From Azospirillum humicireducens (GTDB lineage Bacteria; Pseudomonadota; Alphaproteobacteria; Azospirillales; Azospirillaceae): a stretch of 64,000 bases of DNA. The translations under genes and the position numbers were made by a program. The notes below the pieces were generated by a model. It saw only the letters and a list, made by a program, of their open reading frames with translations. It ran no database searches and was not told the DNA's origin. Shown one piece after another: positions 61,197 through 64,000 of the stretch. The DNA lies in the NCBI RefSeq assembly GCF_001639105.2, contig NZ_CP015285.1:798501-862500 (forward strand), given 5' to 3'. Each line of letters opens with the position of its first letter. Position 1 is the first letter of the stretch.

Positions 61197-62149
61197 GACT
61201 CCCGGTTTCCCTGCTGGCGCTGCCGCTGCTGGCCGCCTGCGCTACCGAGTCACCCTCGGCGCCGACCGCCGGTCCCGCCACTCGGCAGCGCCCCTACACC
61301 CTGGCCGACCTGCACATCCCGCCGACGGCGATGGAGCGGGAGCCGAAGGAGAAGGCGGAGCCGCGGCCGTCGCGGGCGCAGACCCGCAGTTGGGTCGGGC
61401 AGGCCAACGAGGCCGCCCTCGACCTGCCGACGCTGACCTGCTTCAAGGGCAAGAGTTGCGAATACTGGTACCAGCCTGACCTGCAGTACCTCGTCTACAT
61501 GGCCGAGGGGAACCAAACGCTGGTCTGCCTGAAGCCGGGCGAGGTGGTGCGCGACATCGTGGCGCCGGGTGCACAGGTGTGGATTCCCCACCAACCCTAC
61601 AGCTTCGGCAAGGGCGTTCAGCGCACCGAGTGCATCGCCTTCATGCCGCGCCGGGCCGGCCTCAACCAGCAGATCTCCCTCTTCACCAGCGAACGGAAAT
61701 ACGACCTCAACGTCGAGACCCACAAGCGCACCCACCACGTCGAGGTGCGCTGGCGCTATCCCGAGGATTATCTCGCGACGCTGAACGGGCAAACCGGGGC
61801 TGTTTCAGGCACGGTTGGCGACCGGAGCGACCGCACCACCGAGCTGGCGTACCGGGATCGGCGCTGCACCTACACGCTGGACGGCGACACGCCGAAGTGG
61901 CGGCCGGTGCCGACCGCCGACGGCCAGCCGCCGGTGTGCGACGACGGCGAGGTGACCATCATCAACTTCACCCCCGGCGCGCTCGGCGCCTACGGGGCGC
62001 CGATCCTCTGGCGCATCGGCGCCGACGGCACCCGCATCCCCGTCCAGTACGGCCGGGTGAACGCCACCTACCGCGTCGCCGGCATCCACGACCACCTGCT
62101 GCTGGCGATCGGCGCGCAGGAGGTGCATATCCGGAGGACCCGCCCGTGA
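61193..62149 (+). CDS. trbG: P-type conjugative transfer protein TrbG (VirB9 type), lipoprotein-like
   Basis: 318 aa. The N-terminus MRLPVSLLALPLLAACATES has a lipobox (LLAAC), which in this operon would supply the VirB7-like lipid anchor. The central and C-terminal domains (PHQPYSFGKGVQRTECIAFMP, CTYTLDGDTPKW, VRIHDHLLLAIG-like end) are VirB9-type beta domains of the outer-membrane core complex. Start ATG 61193. Confidence 0.92.
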   Translation: MRLPVSLLALPLLAACATESPSAPTAGPATRQRPYTLADLHIPPTAMEREPKEKAEPRPSRAQTRSWVGQANEAALDLPTLTCFKGKSCEYWYQPDLQYLVYMAEGNQTLVCLKPGEVVRDIVAPGAQVWIPHQPYSFGKGVQRTECIAFMPRRAGLNQQISLFTSERKYDLNVETHKRTHHVEVRWRYPEDYLATLNGQTGAVSGTVGDRSDRTTELAYRDRRCTYTLDGDTPKWRPVPTADGQPPVCDDGEVTIINFTPGALGAYGAPILWRIGADGTRIPVQYGRVNATYRVAGIHDHLLLAIGAQEVHIRRTRP

Positions 62150-63141
62150 CATCGGTCAACGACACCCCGCCGCCGCTGCCGCCCGACCCGCTGGCCCGCC
62201 ACCGGGTGATCACCTCCGGCCCGCACGTCGTCCGCATCCTGCTGGTGGCGACCGTCGTGATGGGGCTGGGGTTGGTGGCCTACATGCTGGGTCGCAGCCA
62301 GGGAGCCGGCGGCCTGCCGAAGCTGTCGGTCGCCCTCGGCCCGACCCAGCCGGAGCCGCGGCTGCCCAGCTACGAGGACATGGCACCCAAGCCGCTCCCG
62401 CCGCCGGCTCCCCGCATCGAGAAGAGGGAGCCCGCCCCGCCGCCGCCCCGGCCACAGGCCAAGGCGGCCTCGAAGGAGGACGAACTGCGCAAGAAGGCGA
62501 TGGAGGCCGGCGTCGGCGGCTGGAGCCGCAAGGAGGAGGGGAAGAACGGTGAAGGGGGCCTCGCTGCCTCCGATTTCGTGTCGGTCGACGGTGCTTGTGT
62601 TGTGCCGTCCGGCACTCCGATCCCGGCGCAGACCATCACGCGGGTGGTGAGCGAACACGGCGGCATCGTTACCGCCATGGTGACCCGCGACGTCTGGGAC
62701 GCCGGCTTCTCCTGTCTGGCGGTACCGGCCGGTTCAATGCTGAGCATGGCCTATACCCCCGCCATGTCGCGCGGCCAGAAACGCATCGATATCGCCAACC
62801 CGGTGATCACCCGCCCCTGGCCGAAGAACGACACCGTCACCGTCGCCGCCATGATCGCCGACACCACGGGAGCGAGCGGCCTACCGGGCAATGTGGAGGT
62901 GCCGTGGTTCCGCACCGGCCTGCTCATCGCCGCCAGCACCGCCGTGGATTTGACAACCGCCGCCCTGACCGGAGGTGGCAGCCTGCTCGGAGCAATGCTT
63001 GGCCGCAACCTGGACAGCCCGCTCGACAAGGTCACCAAGGACCTGCTCGACCGCGCCCCGGTAATCACGCTGGAGGCTGGGGAGCCGATCACCGTGATCC
63101 TGCGCGGCGCGTTGCGGGCCGATGATGCGCGGGGCGGATAG
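62146..63141 (+). CDS. trbI: Conjugal transfer protein TrbI (VirB10 type)
   Basis: 331 aa with a GTG start overlapping trbG. One TM helix (HVVRILLVATVVMGLGLVAYML), a Pro-rich periplasmic stretch ([21 protein letters not shown]), and the C-terminal TrbI/VirB10 domain (VVPSGTPIPAQTITRVVSEHGG, ARNPVITRPW-like, LEAGEPITVILRG). Spans inner and outer membranes. It is the last recognisable gene of the transfer operon. Confidence 0.93.
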   Translation: MTSVNDTPPPLPPDPLARHRVITSGPHVVRILLVATVVMGLGLVAYMLGRSQGAGGLPKLSVALGPTQPEPRLPSYEDMAPKPLPPPAPRIEKREPAPPPPRPQAKAASKEDELRKKAMEAGVGGWSRKEEGKNGEGGLAASDFVSVDGACVVPSGTPIPAQTITRVVSEHGGIVTAMVTRDVWDAGFSCLAVPAGSMLSMAYTPAMSRGQKRIDIANPVITRPWPKNDTVTVAAMIADTTGASGLPGNVEVPWFRTGLLIAASTAVDLTTAALTGGGSLLGAMLGRNLDSPLDKVTKDLLDRAPVITLEAGEPITVILRGALRADDARGG

Positions 63142-63159
63142 GTTGCCCACAATCGCGAC

Positions 63160-64000
63160 CTATCCCCAGACCTCAGCCGAAGCGGCATCGAAGAAGCTGA
63201 TGTTGAGCTTCGCGGCAGGCCGGTCCTTTTCCCGTCCCGCCATCAACCGGGAAGCCCCTTTGATGATCGCCTTGTTCCCCGCCGTGTTCGGATCACCATA
63301 CAAGCTGACGAAGACCTGACCGATCGCGCCTTTGGCGATGCAGCGAAGGATGTGTTGGTCGTTCTCGGCGAGGGAATGGCCGAAAATGACCAGGGCACTG
63401 TTCGCGGGTTTGCAGACAGCTTCAAAGCTGCGTAGCGCTTTGTGGAGATAGGCGTTGTGCAGGATCTTCGCCCGCTTGCTCGCGCTGGTGCCTTCGGTGA
63501 CGAAGATGGGATACTTGCTATCGTCCAGCGCCCGGCGGATCTGGTCGACCAGGGGAACGTCCGTCTTCGACCATGTGTACTTGGTGATTTCCGCCCCTGC
63601 GTCGAACAAGTGGAGTGCGCCGTGCAGGTAGTGGACGGTCGGCGAATTTGCCTCTTGCCAGGACACGTAGGGCGCATCCAGATCGTTTTCCGGGTGACGG
63701 AAGCCGTCATCGGGGAGAAGCTTGAGGTCATCCACCTCGGTCTGCATCAGGGCCCAATAAAGCAGCACATCGTAGTTCAGGGTGTAGATGTGCTTGAACG
63801 GCATCAGGAAGTGCCGGCAATGGGCGTACTGTTCGGGACTGATCTCGTACGGCCGAGCGGGGTGGTTGCGGGCAATGGCCGACACCAGGGCGTTCTTGAT
63901 CGCGGCGGCGTCCTCTTCGAGCCGGGCAATCGCTTTGACCCGCTCCGGCCAGTAGACGCGAACCACCTTGGCCGTATCCGTCAGATGCCGGATGACCGTC
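63160..64000 (-). CDS. DUF4917 (SIR2-like) family protein, 5' end outside the window
   Basis: The frame runs from the right edge to a stop at 63160, about 280 residues visible. IYTLNYDVLLYWAL, VHYLHGALHLF, PIFVTEGTSASKRAKILHNAYLHKALRSF and ALVIFGHSLAENDQHIL are the DUF4917 motifs, which resemble the SIR2-like NAD-binding core (NYD, HG, GHS..D). SIR2-like proteins in element cargo can act in abortive anti-phage defence by consuming NAD; the DUF4917 role is not established. It converges with trbI with an 18-base gap and sits at the cargo position behind the operon. Confidence 0.8.
   Translation of the reverse strand, partial: TVIRHLTDTAKVVRVYWPERVKAIARLEEDAAAIKNALVSAIARNHPARPYEISPEQYAHCRHFLMPFKHIYTLNYDVLLYWALMQTEVDDLKLLPDDGFRHPENDLDAPYVSWQEANSPTVHYLHGALHLFDAGAEITKYTWSKTDVPLVDQIRRALDDSKYPIFVTEGTSASKRAKILHNAYLHKALRSFEAVCKPANSALVIFGHSLAENDQHILRCIAKGAIGQVFVSLYGDPNTAGNKAIIKGASRLMAGREKDRPAAKLNISFFDAASAEVWG

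Overview
The window looks like chromosomal DNA from a high-GC alphaproteobacterium, most probably Azospirillum or a close Rhodospirillales relative. This rests on the very GC-rich coding style and on the order ubiquinol-cytochrome c chaperone, DUF177, rpmF, plsX, fabH, ihfA, merR. The genus is inferred; no search was run.

Layout. (1) 1-4640: housekeeping block (ribosomal protein L32, fatty-acid and phospholipid initiation, IHF-alpha, MerR regulator) ending in tRNA-Pro(GGG). (2) 4690-7030: a small foreign-looking patch behind the tRNA. It holds an AT-rich gene with a YopT-like Cys/His/Asp protease signature, a 44-nt perfect palindrome, a 55-codon minus-strand ORF and a frameshifted phage Rha-type regulator. 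(3) 7040-12400: a complete compact type II-C CRISPR-Cas locus: a minus-strand tracrRNA with its own terminator, cas9 (1059 aa), cas1, cas2 and a 9-repeat array whose canonical orientation is also the minus strand. (4) 12400-27520: chromosomal genes: a PDZ lipoprotein interrupted by an in-frame TAG, ohr/ohrR with visible operators, a GNAT protein, a decayed hydrolase, prmB, arsC-like, serA, a secreted HExxH protein, an HNH protein, carA, a GatB/YqeY protein, dnaG, rpoD and a CAU-anticodon tRNA.

(5) 27460-64000: an integrative and conjugative element inserted at that tRNA. It opens with a tyrosine recombinase whose last codons lie in the tRNA, then an excisionase-like gene. Next come ardC, a large ParB-like protein, a methyltransferase-strawberry-notch helicase and a Toprim protein. 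A cargo and regulatory section follows: DUF2493, an AT-rich HNH gene, DUF736, several XRE regulators, a split DUF2285 gene and a PD-(D/E)XK nuclease. Then come repA with iterons and a DnaA box, two ParA-type ATPases around a small partition protein, a candidate oriT, a short HUH relaxase and a coupling protein split into membrane and ATPase genes. A trbBCDE-J-(K)-LFGI mating-pair operon follows, resembling the Tn4371/IncP-type T4SS set. The right edge cuts a DUF4917/SIR2-like gene; the far attachment site is outside the window.

How it works together. The recombinase and tRNA define integration. RepA, iterons and the Par proteins suggest the excised circle can replicate and be partitioned. ArdC, ParB and the methylase-helicase probably protect or process incoming DNA. 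Relaxase, coupling protein and Trb proteins form the transfer machine. The two AT-rich genes and the nuclease and SIR2-like genes look like cargo. The CRISPR-Cas9 locus lies outside the element.
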